DNA of 23,018 nucleotides from CADDZP01 sp035948135 (GTDB lineage Bacteria > Actinomycetota > Acidimicrobiia > Acidimicrobiales > AC-14): the NCBI GenBank assembly GCA_035948135.1, contig DASZJL010000148.1:1-23018 (forward strand), written 5' to 3'. The number at the start of each line of letters is the position of its first letter. Within the stretch, counting starts at the first letter, position 1. Positions 1-6,352 of this stretch are shown in pieces. Both the position numbers and the translations under genes were made by a program. The notes beneath the pieces were generated by a model. That model saw only the letters and a list, made by a program, of their open reading frames with translations. It was not told the origin of the DNA and did no database searches.

Positions 1-627
1 GTTGAGCCGCGGTGGCGGGCGCTCGTGCTCGTCTCCGGGTTCGGCGGGCTGCGCTGGGGCGAGTGTGTCGGCTTGCGCCGTCGCCACGTCGACCTACTGC
101 ACCGCACCGTCACCGTGGTCGAACAGGTCACAGAAGTCGACGGACGGCTCGAGGTGGGCCCACCGAAGACTGAGGCCGGCCGGCGCGTCGTCGTGCTTCC
201 CCGCGTCGCCGCAGACGCCCTTGCGGACCACCTGGCGAACTGGTCCGCACCGTCACCGGACGGGCTCGTGTTCCCCGCATCCGAAGGCGGCTACCTGCGC
301 AGGACAAACTGGCGTCAGCGCGCGTGGCTCCCCGCCACGAAGGCCACTGGTTGCGAGGGCGTCCGGTTCCATGACCTCCGCCATGCGGCCGCCACGCTGG
401 CTGCGACGACGGGAGCATCCACACGAGAGCTGATGACCCGACTCGGCCACGCGTCGCCTGTCGCCGCGCTCCGCTACCAGCACGTCGCAAAGGGACGAGA
501 CGCAGCCATCGCGCGAGGCATTGACCAGCTCGTCCGCAAGGCCGACCGTCAGCCTTCGGCGCCCGTTCTCGAGGTGGGATCGGTCACGCCTAGGTCACGT
601 CGAGGGACCGCTGCCGGCGCGGCTTGA
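1..627 (+). CDS. Tyrosine recombinase (phage-type integrase), 3' part only
   Basis: This is the catalytic C-terminal domain of a tyrosine recombinase; the reading frame is open from the first base, so the N-terminal DNA-binding part lies left of the window. Such enzymes cut and rejoin DNA through a 3'-phosphotyrosine to integrate or excise mobile elements. Visible catalytic signatures, in order: Arg I in GGLRWGE (Arg codon at 52-54), a Lys in the following beta-hairpin (PPKTEAGRR), the HxxR box as FHDLRHAAATL, the second His in LGHASPVAALRYQH, and the nucleophile Tyr in RYQH. All are intact, so the protein looks functional. The stop lies 31 nt from the 3' end of a tRNA-Val gene, the usual arrangement for an integrase beside its attachment site. 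Family assignment is firm; the nature of the element (phage, ICE, island) cannot be seen. Confidence 0.93.
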   Translation, partial: VEPRWRALVLVSGFGGLRWGECVGLRRRHVDLLHRTVTVVEQVTEVDGRLEVGPPKTEAGRRVVVLPRVAADALADHLANWSAPSPDGLVFPASEGGYLRRTNWRQRAWLPATKATGCEGVRFHDLRHAAATLAATTGASTRELMTRLGHASPVAALRYQHVAKGRDAAIARGIDQLVRKADRQPSAPVLEVGSVTPRSRRGTAAGAA

Positions 628-658
628 TGGCGCGCTCCCCTGACCTGCACTTTTGTCG

Positions 659-732
659 TGGGCGCTGAGGGACTCGAACCCCCGACTTCTGCCTTGTAAG
701 GGCAGCGCTCTTGCCAGCTGAGCTAAGCGCCC
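659..732 (-). tRNA. tRNA-Val (anticodon TAC)
   Basis: Read on the minus strand, it begins GGGCGCTTAGCTCAG and ends in the matching acceptor strand AGCGCCC plus discriminator A. The anticodon arm is CTGCC-CTTACAA-GGCAG, giving anticodon TAC (valine, codon GUA). The T arm carries GGTTCGAGTCC. The acceptor stem is fully paired and CCA is not encoded. Its 3' end faces the integrase gene, making it the probable integration target. Confidence 0.95.
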
Positions 733-756
733 GTGAACGGACGCGATGGTAGGCGT

Positions 757-855
757 CTAGATGACGCGCAAGAGCAGGAGCAGGATCAAGGTCGCGACCA
801 GGGAGACCAGCACCGAGCCGAGGCAGCCGAGCCGGTTCGAGAAGAAGACGAACAC
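757..855 (-). CDS. Putative 32-residue membrane miniprotein
   Basis: A short minus-strand frame begins at a GTG 16 nt after the stop of the GlsB-like gene and ends 24 nt before tRNA-Val. It encodes 32 residues: MFVFFSNRLGCLGS followed by an almost purely hydrophobic stretch (VLVSLVATLILLLLLR), enough for one transmembrane helix. The composition, the SNRLGCLGS opening and the tight spacing behind another membrane-protein gene suggest a real gene. I think similar short SNRLGCLGS proteins occur in other actinobacteria, but this is from memory and unverified. No clear Shine-Dalgarno is seen, so it may be translated by coupling to the upstream gene. No function can be assigned. Confidence 0.5.
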   Translation of the reverse strand: MFVFFSNRLGCLGSVLVSLVATLILLLLLRVI

Positions 856-871
856 AGGGGCGCGGCGACGC

Positions 872-1129
872 TCAGATGGCGGTGGTGCGGCGCCGCGACT
901 GGCTGCGCGAGATCAGCCACACGAGCAGCGCGGAGCACAGCACGGCGAGGATGATCCCGCCGGGCCGACCGAACAGCAGTCGGCCGATGAGGCCGCCCAC
1001 GATCGAGCCGCCGATACCCACGAGGATCGTCATGGGGATGCTCATGGGATTCGGGCCGGGGATGACGAGGCGAGCGAGGGCGCCGATGACCAGACCACTG
1101 AGGATGATCCAGAGGATGAGCAGAACCAC
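872..1129 (-). CDS. GlsB/YeaQ/YmgE-family stress-response membrane protein
   Basis: This 85-residue protein has the repeated Gly-rich hydrophobic pattern of the GlsB/YeaQ/YmgE (transglycosylase-associated) family: an N-terminal helix (VLLILWIILSGLVIGALARL), the short polar PGPNP turn, a second helix with the GIGGSIVGGLIGRLLFG motif, then a third helix (GGIILAVLCSALLVWLI) and a basic tail. Three transmembrane helices and about 85 residues are normal for the family, which is linked to envelope and general stress in several bacteria, although the biochemical role is not settled. The GTG start is supported by an AAGGAG Shine-Dalgarno 5 nt upstream. It is probably cotranscribed with the tiny membrane ORF downstream. 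Confidence 0.85.
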   Translation of the reverse strand: MVLLILWIILSGLVIGALARLVIPGPNPMSIPMTILVGIGGSIVGGLIGRLLFGRPGGIILAVLCSALLVWLISRSQSRRRTTAI

Positions 1130-1134
1130 GATTT

Positions 1135-1152
1135 CTCCTTGCCGTTTGGCAA
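1135..1152 (-). promoter_or_regulatory. Shine-Dalgarno of the GlsB-like gene, joined to a small hairpin
   Basis: On the minus strand AAGGAG lies 5 nt before the GTG start and decides that start. Its two A's form the end of the inverted repeat TTGCC-AAAC-GGCAA (1139-1152), so a 5-bp stem would abut or partly cover the ribosome site. The SD is clear; any regulatory effect of the stem is conjecture. Confidence 0.55.
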
Positions 1153-1190
1153 CGATGCTTACCCGTCAACGACGCCGATCAATCGCCCTG

Positions 1191-3125
1191 CTACGGCAGG
1201 TTCTCGGCGGGCACGGGCTCGATCCGGTCGGCGGGCTCGAAGTTAAGGACCCGGCCGTAGAACCACAACTCGGCTTCGGTCGAGCGCACGATCGTCTCGG
1301 CCTTGCGGAAGCCGTGCTGCTCTCCCTCGAAGGCGACGTACGCGAACGGCAGGCCCCGCAGGCGCAGCGCGTCAACCATGACCTCCGCCTGGCTGGGCGG
1401 TACCACTCGATCCTCCAGGCCCTGGAACAGGATGATCGGGACCGACAGGCGATCGGCGTAGTGGATCGGTGACCGTTCCCGATAGAGGTCCTTGGCCTCG
1501 GGATAGGGACCGATAAGCCCATCGAGATAGCGGGACTCGAACTTGTGGGTGTCGGTGGCCAGCGCCTCGGCGTCGGCGACGCCGAAGTAGCTGGCGCCGA
1601 CGGAGAAGTCGTCGCGAAACGTCAGCGCGCACAGCGTCGTGTAACCGCCCGCGCTCCCGCCCCTGATCGCGAGGCGGTTGCCGTCGACGAGGCCCTCCGA
1701 CGCCAGATGAAGGGCTGCGTTCACGCAGTCGTCGACGTCGACGATCCCCCATTGGCCCTTCAGCCGCTCGCGGTACTCGCGCCCGTACCCGGTGCTGCCG
1801 CCATAGTTGACGTCGACAACGGCAAAGCCTCGCGACGTCCAGTACTGCGTCGCCAGGCTCAACGCCGGCGAGGCCGAGGCCGTGGGCCCGCCGTGGCTCA
1901 TCACGATCAGCGGCGGGCGCTCATCGGGGGGAGCCTCGACGTCCTTGTTGGCCGGCGCGTACCAGAGCGCGTGCGCGGTCTGGCCGTGCTCGGTCGAGAA
2001 CTCGATAGGGCGGCCGGCGGAGACGTAGCCGGGGTCGACGCTGGAGGGCCGGCTGCGCCGGAGGGTCGCGGTGACGGTGCCGCCGCCGTCGAACACGACG
2101 ACCGCCGACTCCTCGGTGGCCGACGCCACGACGGCCACGACGCCGTTGCCATACGGCCGCATCGAGCCGACCGCGGTGTACGGCACGTCCCAGCGATCGA
2201 AGCGCCCTGAGGCGGGGTCGAGAACGCCGAGGTTCGCAAGTCCGCGCTGCCACCACGTCGCCACGAGCCGTCCGTCGGGCAGGAACCCGTACGACGACTG
2301 CCCGAAGACCCAATCGGGCCCGGTGAACTCGGCGTCGAGCGGCGCGAGCGCACGGCCGTCAGCCCCATCCTCGGCGTAAAGGTTCCACCAGCCGGTGCGG
2401 TCGGAGACCCAGTGGAGCACACCGTCGGGACTCCAGCGCGGCTGCGAGATGGACTCGTCGGGCCCCCCGGCGATGCGCTCGGGACCGGCAAGCCCGTGCT
2501 CGCCCACCTCGGCCGTCCACAGCTCGGTGCCGTCCCACGGCATGTGGGGGTGGCACCAGCACAGCCACGCCAACCTCCGGCCGTCGGCGCTGAGGCGAGG
2601 AGCAGAAAAGAAGTCGGCGCCCGCCACGAAGTCGACGGGCTCGCCCTCGTTGATGGCGTCGACGAGCACGATGTCGTTGACGACCACGCCGTCGGTGTGG
2701 CGTTCGCGAACGCAGACCAGGGCTTCGCCATCGGGGCTGACACGGGCGTCGGCGTAGCGGTACGCCATCGGCTCGGGCGGCTCGGGTGTCAGCGGCCGAG
2801 GCTGTTCACCCCGATCGACGCGGTAGATGCGCTGATCGGGAAAGTGCGAGAAGAACAGGGTGCCGTCCGCCACGGTGTAAGCGCCACCGCCGTATTCGTG
2901 CACCGTCGTGCGGGCCGACCACCCCTCCCCGAAGACGTCGCGCGCCTCCTCGCCCGGGGCCCAGGTGACCACGACCTGGCGCCCACCCTCGCTCGGACGA
3001 CCCTCGAGCCAGTAGACGCGGTCGCCGTCGACCTCTACCTGCCCCAACGAGACGGCCTGCTCGACGAGCGACGACGCGGTGATCGGCGACGGCCACGAGC
3101 CGTACGGGAGCACGGGCAACGTCAC
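1191..3125 (-). CDS. S9 family serine peptidase (dipeptidyl aminopeptidase/acylaminoacyl-peptidase type)
   Basis: A 644-residue prolyl-oligopeptidase-family protein with an N-terminal beta-propeller-like region (repeated SPDG/SADG turns, about residues 30-370) and a C-terminal alpha/beta hydrolase domain. Catalytic features: oxyanion/entry motif MSHGGPTA, nucleophile Ser at about residue 491 in RGGSAGGYTT, Asp in FQGLEDRVVPP, and His in GEQHGFRK. No signal peptide is seen, so it probably acts on short peptides or acylated N-termini in the cytoplasm. I chose the GTG at 3125 over the longer frame to 3233 because GAGGAGG lies 4 nt upstream and because it forms a 4-base GTGA overlap with the DUF523 stop, implying translational coupling. 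Residues before this point are Arg-rich shadow sequence. A second S9 enzyme lies at 15676-17634. Confidence 0.92.
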   Translation of the reverse strand: MTLPVLPYGSWPSPITASSLVEQAVSLGQVEVDGDRVYWLEGRPSEGGRQVVVTWAPGEEARDVFGEGWSARTTVHEYGGGAYTVADGTLFFSHFPDQRIYRVDRGEQPRPLTPEPPEPMAYRYADARVSPDGEALVCVRERHTDGVVVNDIVLVDAINEGEPVDFVAGADFFSAPRLSADGRRLAWLCWCHPHMPWDGTELWTAEVGEHGLAGPERIAGGPDESISQPRWSPDGVLHWVSDRTGWWNLYAEDGADGRALAPLDAEFTGPDWVFGQSSYGFLPDGRLVATWWQRGLANLGVLDPASGRFDRWDVPYTAVGSMRPYGNGVVAVVASATEESAVVVFDGGGTVTATLRRSRPSSVDPGYVSAGRPIEFSTEHGQTAHALWYAPANKDVEAPPDERPPLIVMSHGGPTASASPALSLATQYWTSRGFAVVDVNYGGSTGYGREYRERLKGQWGIVDVDDCVNAALHLASEGLVDGNRLAIRGGSAGGYTTLCALTFRDDFSVGASYFGVADAEALATDTHKFESRYLDGLIGPYPEAKDLYRERSPIHYADRLSVPIILFQGLEDRVVPPSQAEVMVDALRLRGLPFAYVAFEGEQHGFRKAETIVRSTEAELWFYGRVLNFEPADRIEPVPAENLP

Positions 3126-3556
3126 AGGTCCTCCTCGGAGCGAACCTCGAGCCCCGCCTCGCGGAGTGCCTGGGCCGTGACGCCCTCGCCGTCGACGAGG
3201 CGCTCGTCGGCGTAGATCTGGTGACAGCCGCACGACGGCGAGCGCGCTTTCAGCACGGCGCGGCGGGCGCCGGTGACCCGCGCCAATTCCACGGCCGCAG
3301 CCGCGCCGCGCGCGTACGCAGCGGTGACGTCGGAACCGTCAGACGCGATGACGCGCCCGTCGGGCCGGCGCTGCGCAGCGGCGCGAGGCGTCGGCAATCC
3401 ACCGACGGTCTCGGGACAGATGGCGATGATTCGGAAGTCGTCGGCCAGCCGCATGGCTTGCGGCGACGGGCTCGCGGCCCCGCGGTGATTGCACCGCACA
3501 CCGAGCAGACAGGCGGATACCACGATCGGCGGTCTGGGGCCAGTACGGTGGCTCAC
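3122..3556 (-). CDS. DUF523 family protein
   Basis: A 144-residue protein with DUF523 hallmarks: VSACLLGVRC near the N-terminus, CPETVGGLPTPR in the middle, the conserved KARSPSCGC, and a C-terminal EGVTAQALREAGLEV. The conserved cysteines hint at metal binding or redox chemistry, but the family has no established function that I can name. The GTG start at 3556 is preceded by TAGGTT with 7 nt between, fitting a leaderless transcript; it places about ten residues before the conserved core. Its last codons contain the Shine-Dalgarno of the downstream S9 peptidase, and the stop overlaps that gene's start. The promoter region is shared, divergently, with the sigma factor gene at 3585. Confidence 0.88.
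   Translation of the reverse strand: MSHRTGPRPPIVVSACLLGVRCNHRGAASPSPQAMRLADDFRIIAICPETVGGLPTPRAAAQRRPDGRVIASDGSDVTAAYARGAAAAVELARVTGARRAVLKARSPSCGCHQIYADERLVDGEGVTAQALREAGLEVRSEEDL
3544..3549 (+). promoter_or_regulatory. Putative -10 box (TACGGT) of the group-2 sigma factor gene
   Basis: TACGGT fits the TAnnnT pattern of actinobacterial -10 elements and would start transcription around 3556, leaving a leader of about 29 nt that contains GGGGGTGAG before the ATG. The same hexamer precedes the inositol-phosphatase gene. No convincing -35 was found. Confidence 0.35.
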
Positions 3557-3563
3557 CGGAACG

Positions 3564-3569
3564 AACCTA
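3564..3569 (-). promoter_or_regulatory. Putative -10 box (TAGGTT) of DUF523, leaderless arrangement
   Basis: On the minus strand TAGGTT-N7-GTG places the expected transcription start on the first base of the start codon. It lies about 20 bases from the opposing sigma-factor ATG, so the two divergent promoters interleave. Confidence 0.4.
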
Positions 3570-3584
3570 CCCGGGGGTGAGTTA

Positions 3585-4517
3585 ATGGCGGGTCGCCGCG
3601 ACACCGACCTCGTTGAGGACTTGGTGCGGCAGTACCTCAAGGAGATCGGCGAGTACGAGCTGCTCACCGCGGCGGACGAGGTCGAGCTGGCGAAGGCGAT
3701 GGAAGCCGGGCTGCGGGCGGCCGGCGAGCTCGAGCGCGACGAGCCCCGCACCCCCGCGCAGCGGCGACGTGTCGAGGCCGAAGCCACAGCCGGTCGCCAG
3801 GCCAAGCAGCGGTTCATCCAGTCGAACCTGCGCCTCGTCGTCTCGATCGCCAAGCGGTACCAGTCCTCGGGCCTGCCGCTTCTCGATCTCGTGCAAGAGG
3901 GGAACCTGGGCCTGATCCGGGCCGTGGAGAAGTTCGAGTACCGCAAGGGCTTCAAGTTCTCCACGTACGCCACGTGGTGGATCCGCCAGGCCATCAGCCG
4001 CGCCATCGCCGACAAGAGCCGCACGATCCGCGTGCCGGTGCACATGGTGGAGACCGTGGCCCAGGTGACGCGTGCCTCGACCCGGCTGGCCCGCACCCTC
4101 GGCCGCGAGCCCACCCCCGACGAGATCGCAGCCGAGAGTGGCCTCGCGGTCGACAAGATCATCGAGGCCCAGCGGGTGGCCCCCGACCCCGTCTCGCTGT
4201 TCGAGCACGTGGGCGACGACAACGCCGAGCTGGTCGACTTCCTCGAAGACCGCAACGCCGAAACGCCGTTCGAGGCGGCCGCCACCGTCATGCAGCAGCA
4301 CGAGCTGTGGCAAGTGCTGTCCAGCCTGTCCGAGCGAGAACAGCGGGTGCTCGAGTTGCGCTTCGGGCTCGTCGGCGAGCGTCCCCGCACCCTCGAGGAA
4401 GTGGGCCAGGAGTTCCAGGTGACGCGCGAGCGGATCCGCCAGATCGAGGCCAAGGCCCTTTCCAAGCTTCGCCACCCGTCGACACCGGCCGGGCTGCGAG
4501 CGCTCGCCGCCCTGTAG
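3585..4517 (+). CDS. RNA polymerase sigma-70 family factor (group 2, RpoD-like, no region 1.1)
   Basis: A 310-residue sigma factor directing RNA polymerase to promoters. Region 1.2 starts at once (DLVRQYLKEIGEYELLT). Region 2 includes FIQSNLRLVVSIAKRY, DLVQEGNLGLIRAVEKF and FSTYATWWIRQAISRAI. Region 3 follows (VPVHMVETVAQV, LGREPTPDEIA), and region 4 carries LSEREQRVLELRFGL and the helix-turn-helix TLEEVGQEFQVTRERIRQIE. It lacks the acidic region 1.1, and the true primary factor is encoded at 11511, so this is best read as an alternative SigB/HrdB-like paralogue. A charged insert (DEPRTPAQRRRVEAEA) lies between regions 1.2 and 2. The ATG at 3585 follows GGGGGTGAG and opens straight into region 1.2; the longer frame to 3489 has no family support. 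It converges with the Nudix gene with only 2 nt between stops. Confidence 0.93.
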   Translation: MAGRRDTDLVEDLVRQYLKEIGEYELLTAADEVELAKAMEAGLRAAGELERDEPRTPAQRRRVEAEATAGRQAKQRFIQSNLRLVVSIAKRYQSSGLPLLDLVQEGNLGLIRAVEKFEYRKGFKFSTYATWWIRQAISRAIADKSRTIRVPVHMVETVAQVTRASTRLARTLGREPTPDEIAAESGLAVDKIIEAQRVAPDPVSLFEHVGDDNAELVDFLEDRNAETPFEAAATVMQQHELWQVLSSLSEREQRVLELRFGLVGERPRTLEEVGQEFQVTRERIRQIEAKALSKLRHPSTPAGLRALAAL

Positions 4518-4519
4518 CG

Positions 4520-4978
4520 CTAGAGCACGCGGCGCAGCGCCTCCGCCGACTCCTTCTGCATCCACGGCAGGGCGTCGCGCGGGAACCAACGGGCCTCGAC
4601 GATCTCGACCGAGGCGGGAGCGACGACGTCGGGCACGGGCGGCGCGACGCGACCCTTGAACACCACGTCGATGCGGCGCGCGTTGACGTCGATGATCACG
4701 AGCGGGTCTCCAAGTATCTCGACGTCGAGCCCCACTTCCTCCTTGGCCTCCCGGCGGGCACCGACGCCGGGTTCCTCACCGCGATGCAGGAGGCCACCCG
4801 GCGCGCCCCACCCGTCGCGGTAGGACTGGCGCACCAGCAGCACCCGGCCGTCGTGCTCGATCACGCACATCGCACCGACGCTGAACGACGGCGCGCCCCA
4901 GTGGATGAGGGCGCGGCGCACCCGTCGGGGCAGGCGCCCGAAGGCCCGCAGGAACACGCCGTAGAGCGGGCCCTCCAT
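4520..4978 (-). CDS. Nudix hydrolase
   Basis: A 152-residue Nudix-fold protein hydrolysing some nucleoside diphosphate linked to another moiety; the substrate cannot be read from the sequence. The box GX5EX7REUXEEXGU is complete at about residues 62-84: G-LLHRG-E, then REAKEEVGL, supplying the Mg-binding glutamates. The core is preceded by a basic N-terminus (RLPRRVRRALIHWG) that may contact membrane or nucleic acid. The ATG at 4978 is 8 nt after the stop of the inositol-phosphatase-family gene, so the two form an operon; the longer frame to 5449 is that gene's shadow. The 3' end nearly touches the convergent sigma-factor gene. Confidence 0.9.
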   Translation of the reverse strand: MEGPLYGVFLRAFGRLPRRVRRALIHWGAPSFSVGAMCVIEHDGRVLLVRQSYRDGWGAPGGLLHRGEEPGVGARREAKEEVGLDVEILGDPLVIIDVNARRIDVVFKGRVAPPVPDVVAPASVEIVEARWFPRDALPWMQKESAEALRRVL

Positions 4979-4986
4979 CGGCAGCC

Positions 4987-5736
4987 TTAGGCCTCGGACG
5001 TGCGCAGCGCGACGGCCTCGTCTAGCAGGGACGGCGTGGCGGCGGCGATCGGTGTCCGGCGGCAGTCGTGTTCGAGGCACACGAGATCGCGCCCGAAGGC
5101 GTCCACCACCGAGACGCCCGCCTCCTGGCACACGAGCATCCCGGCCAGGTAGTCCCACGGCCCGTGGGCGTTGCGGCTGAAGTCGATATAGGCATCGAGT
5201 CGGCCGGCCGCGACGGTGCACAGATCGAGCGCGGCGGCGCCGAGGGCCCGCATCTGCTTCCAGCCGCCGTGGCGGGACGGCCACCCCGACAGGCCGACCA
5301 CAGCCGTAGCGAGCGTGGTGGTTGTGCTGCCGGCCAGAGGAACGTCGCCGTTGGTGCGAGCGCCGCCATCGCGCACGGCCTCGAACCACTCCCCGGTCGC
5401 CTGGTTGACGACGTAGGCAGCGCACGGCCCGTCGGCGTCGACGGCGCACAGACTCGACGCGTACCAGGGAAGCTGGCGCGACGCGTTTGTCGACCCGTCG
5501 ACGGGATCGAGGGCGACCACGACGTCGCGGTCGGGATGGTGGAGGCCGCTCTCCTCGCTGAGCACCCCCAGCTCCGCCTTGTCCAGCACCGCTACCGCGG
5601 CGTCGTCGGCCGCCAGGTCGCTTCGGTACTGACCCGGCTTGGTGCCCGCCAGCCCCCAGTCGTCGAGGGTGTCGAGCGCGGCACGGACGGCTACAGCCGC
5701 CTCCCGCAGGACATCGACGAGCGCCTCGCTGGCCAC
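4987..5736 (-). CDS. Inositol monophosphatase family protein
   Basis: A 249-residue Mg-dependent, Li-sensitive-type phosphatase of the IMPase/FBPase/bisphosphate-nucleotidase superfamily. Metal ligands are visible: Glu in SEES (about 61-62), Asp77 and Asp80 in LDPVDGSTN, and the C-terminal GPWDYLAG (Asp about 195) that binds the sugar phosphate or inositol. Possible substrates are inositol-1-phosphate, 3'-phosphoadenosine-5'-phosphate or histidinol phosphate; the sequence alone does not decide. The GTG start at 5736 is preceded by TACGGT-N6, a spacing that puts the transcript start on the GTG (leaderless). It is followed after 8 nt by the Nudix gene, suggesting joint phosphate-ester metabolism, which is inference. 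Confidence 0.88.
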   Translation of the reverse strand: MASEALVDVLREAAVAVRAALDTLDDWGLAGTKPGQYRSDLAADDAAVAVLDKAELGVLSEESGLHHPDRDVVVALDPVDGSTNASRQLPWYASSLCAVDADGPCAAYVVNQATGEWFEAVRDGGARTNGDVPLAGSTTTTLATAVVGLSGWPSRHGGWKQMRALGAAALDLCTVAAGRLDAYIDFSRNAHGPWDYLAGMLVCQEAGVSVVDAFGRDLVCLEHDCRRTPIAAATPSLLDEAVALRTSEA

Positions 5737-5742
5737 CGCGGG

Positions 5743-5748
5743 ACCGTA
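5743..5748 (-). promoter_or_regulatory. Putative -10 box (TACGGT) of the inositol-phosphatase gene, leaderless arrangement
   Basis: On the minus strand TACGGT-CCCGCG-GTG gives a 6-nt gap, so the expected +1 falls on the start codon. There is no Shine-Dalgarno, consistent with leaderless translation. Confidence 0.4.
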
Positions 5749-5783
5749 GCCGAGCGGTGCGCAGAAAGCGGTTGAGGGTCGCC

Positions 5784-5789
5784 TAGCGT
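5784..5789 (+). promoter_or_regulatory. Putative -10 box (TAGCGT) of the unknown-protein/glycosylase operon
   Basis: TAGCGT lies 8 nt before the GTG at 5798 and no Shine-Dalgarno is present in between. This matches the arrangement seen upstream of DUF523, the inositol phosphatase and glyS. Confidence 0.35.
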
Positions 5790-5797
5790 GATCCCCA

Positions 5798-6352
5798 GTG
5801 GCAGCAATCGACGTGGCCGGCTATGTCGCCGAGCTGAAGGACCATGCCGTCGACCACGGGTTCCATGTCCACGACGAGCGACACTTCGTCGAGACGTACT
5901 CCCTCCGCCAGGTGTGGGAGGTCGACCTCCATCCCGAGGAGGGCTGCGGCGGACCGCTCGACCTGCATCTCGCCCTCGAGGTCGAACCGCGCGTGCTGCT
6001 CGCCTTCGAGGATGTCGTCGTCGACCTGGGCGAGGACGACGACCCGCCCGACGAGTTCCACTTCCCGCTCGTCTTCACCTGGGCACTGCCGCCTCTGCCC
6101 CGTCCGCCTGACCTCCTGCAGCTGGCCATCGACCTGCCGGCGGTCGGCGGCCCCGACCTTCCCCTCGAAGTGTCGGCCATCGACTCGCTCGCCAGCGTCA
6201 CCGACGCCAAAGAGACCAGCCTCACCATCGTCGCCCGCCAGCAGGTGTCGCTGGCGCGCGTGTTCAGCGGTGAGCAGCTGCTGTGCGACGTCCTCGACCG
6301 CTGCCTGGCCGTGAGCCGCTTCCTGCTCGACCAGGCGCCGGCGTGGCTGTAG
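5798..6352 (+). CDS. Protein of unknown function, 184 residues
   Basis: I do not recognise this protein. It is acidic and soluble, with no signal peptide or membrane segment. The N-terminal half alternates charged and hydrophobic residues (VAGYVAELKDHAVDHGFHVHDERHF is the start region); a cluster of Asp/Glu (DLGEDDDPPDEFHFP, about residues 76-90) precedes the Pro-rich linker ALPPLPRPPD, and the C-terminal half looks helical. The frame is open throughout, the codon pattern is normal for its neighbours, and the GTG at 5798 is 8 nt past a TAGCGT box. It overlaps the downstream DNA glycosylase start by 10 bases, so the two are probably cotranscribed and coupled. A role in base-damage repair is possible only by association. 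Confidence 0.75.
   Translation: MAAIDVAGYVAELKDHAVDHGFHVHDERHFVETYSLRQVWEVDLHPEEGCGGPLDLHLALEVEPRVLLAFEDVVVDLGEDDDPPDEFHFPLVFTWALPPLPRPPDLLQLAIDLPAVGGPDLPLEVSAIDSLASVTDAKETSLTIVARQQVSLARVFSGEQLLCDVLDRCLAVSRFLLDQAPAWL

Noticed and set aside
3126..3233. N-terminal extension of the first S9 peptidase
   Set aside because: Arg/Gly-rich shadow of DUF523; a strong GAGGAGG and GTGA overlap support the start at 3125.
3557..4465. Minus-strand N-terminal extension of DUF523 across the sigma-factor gene
   Set aside because: It is antisense to a complete, motif-rich sigma factor; Ser/Arg-rich low-information sequence; DUF523 proteins begin just before VSACLLG.
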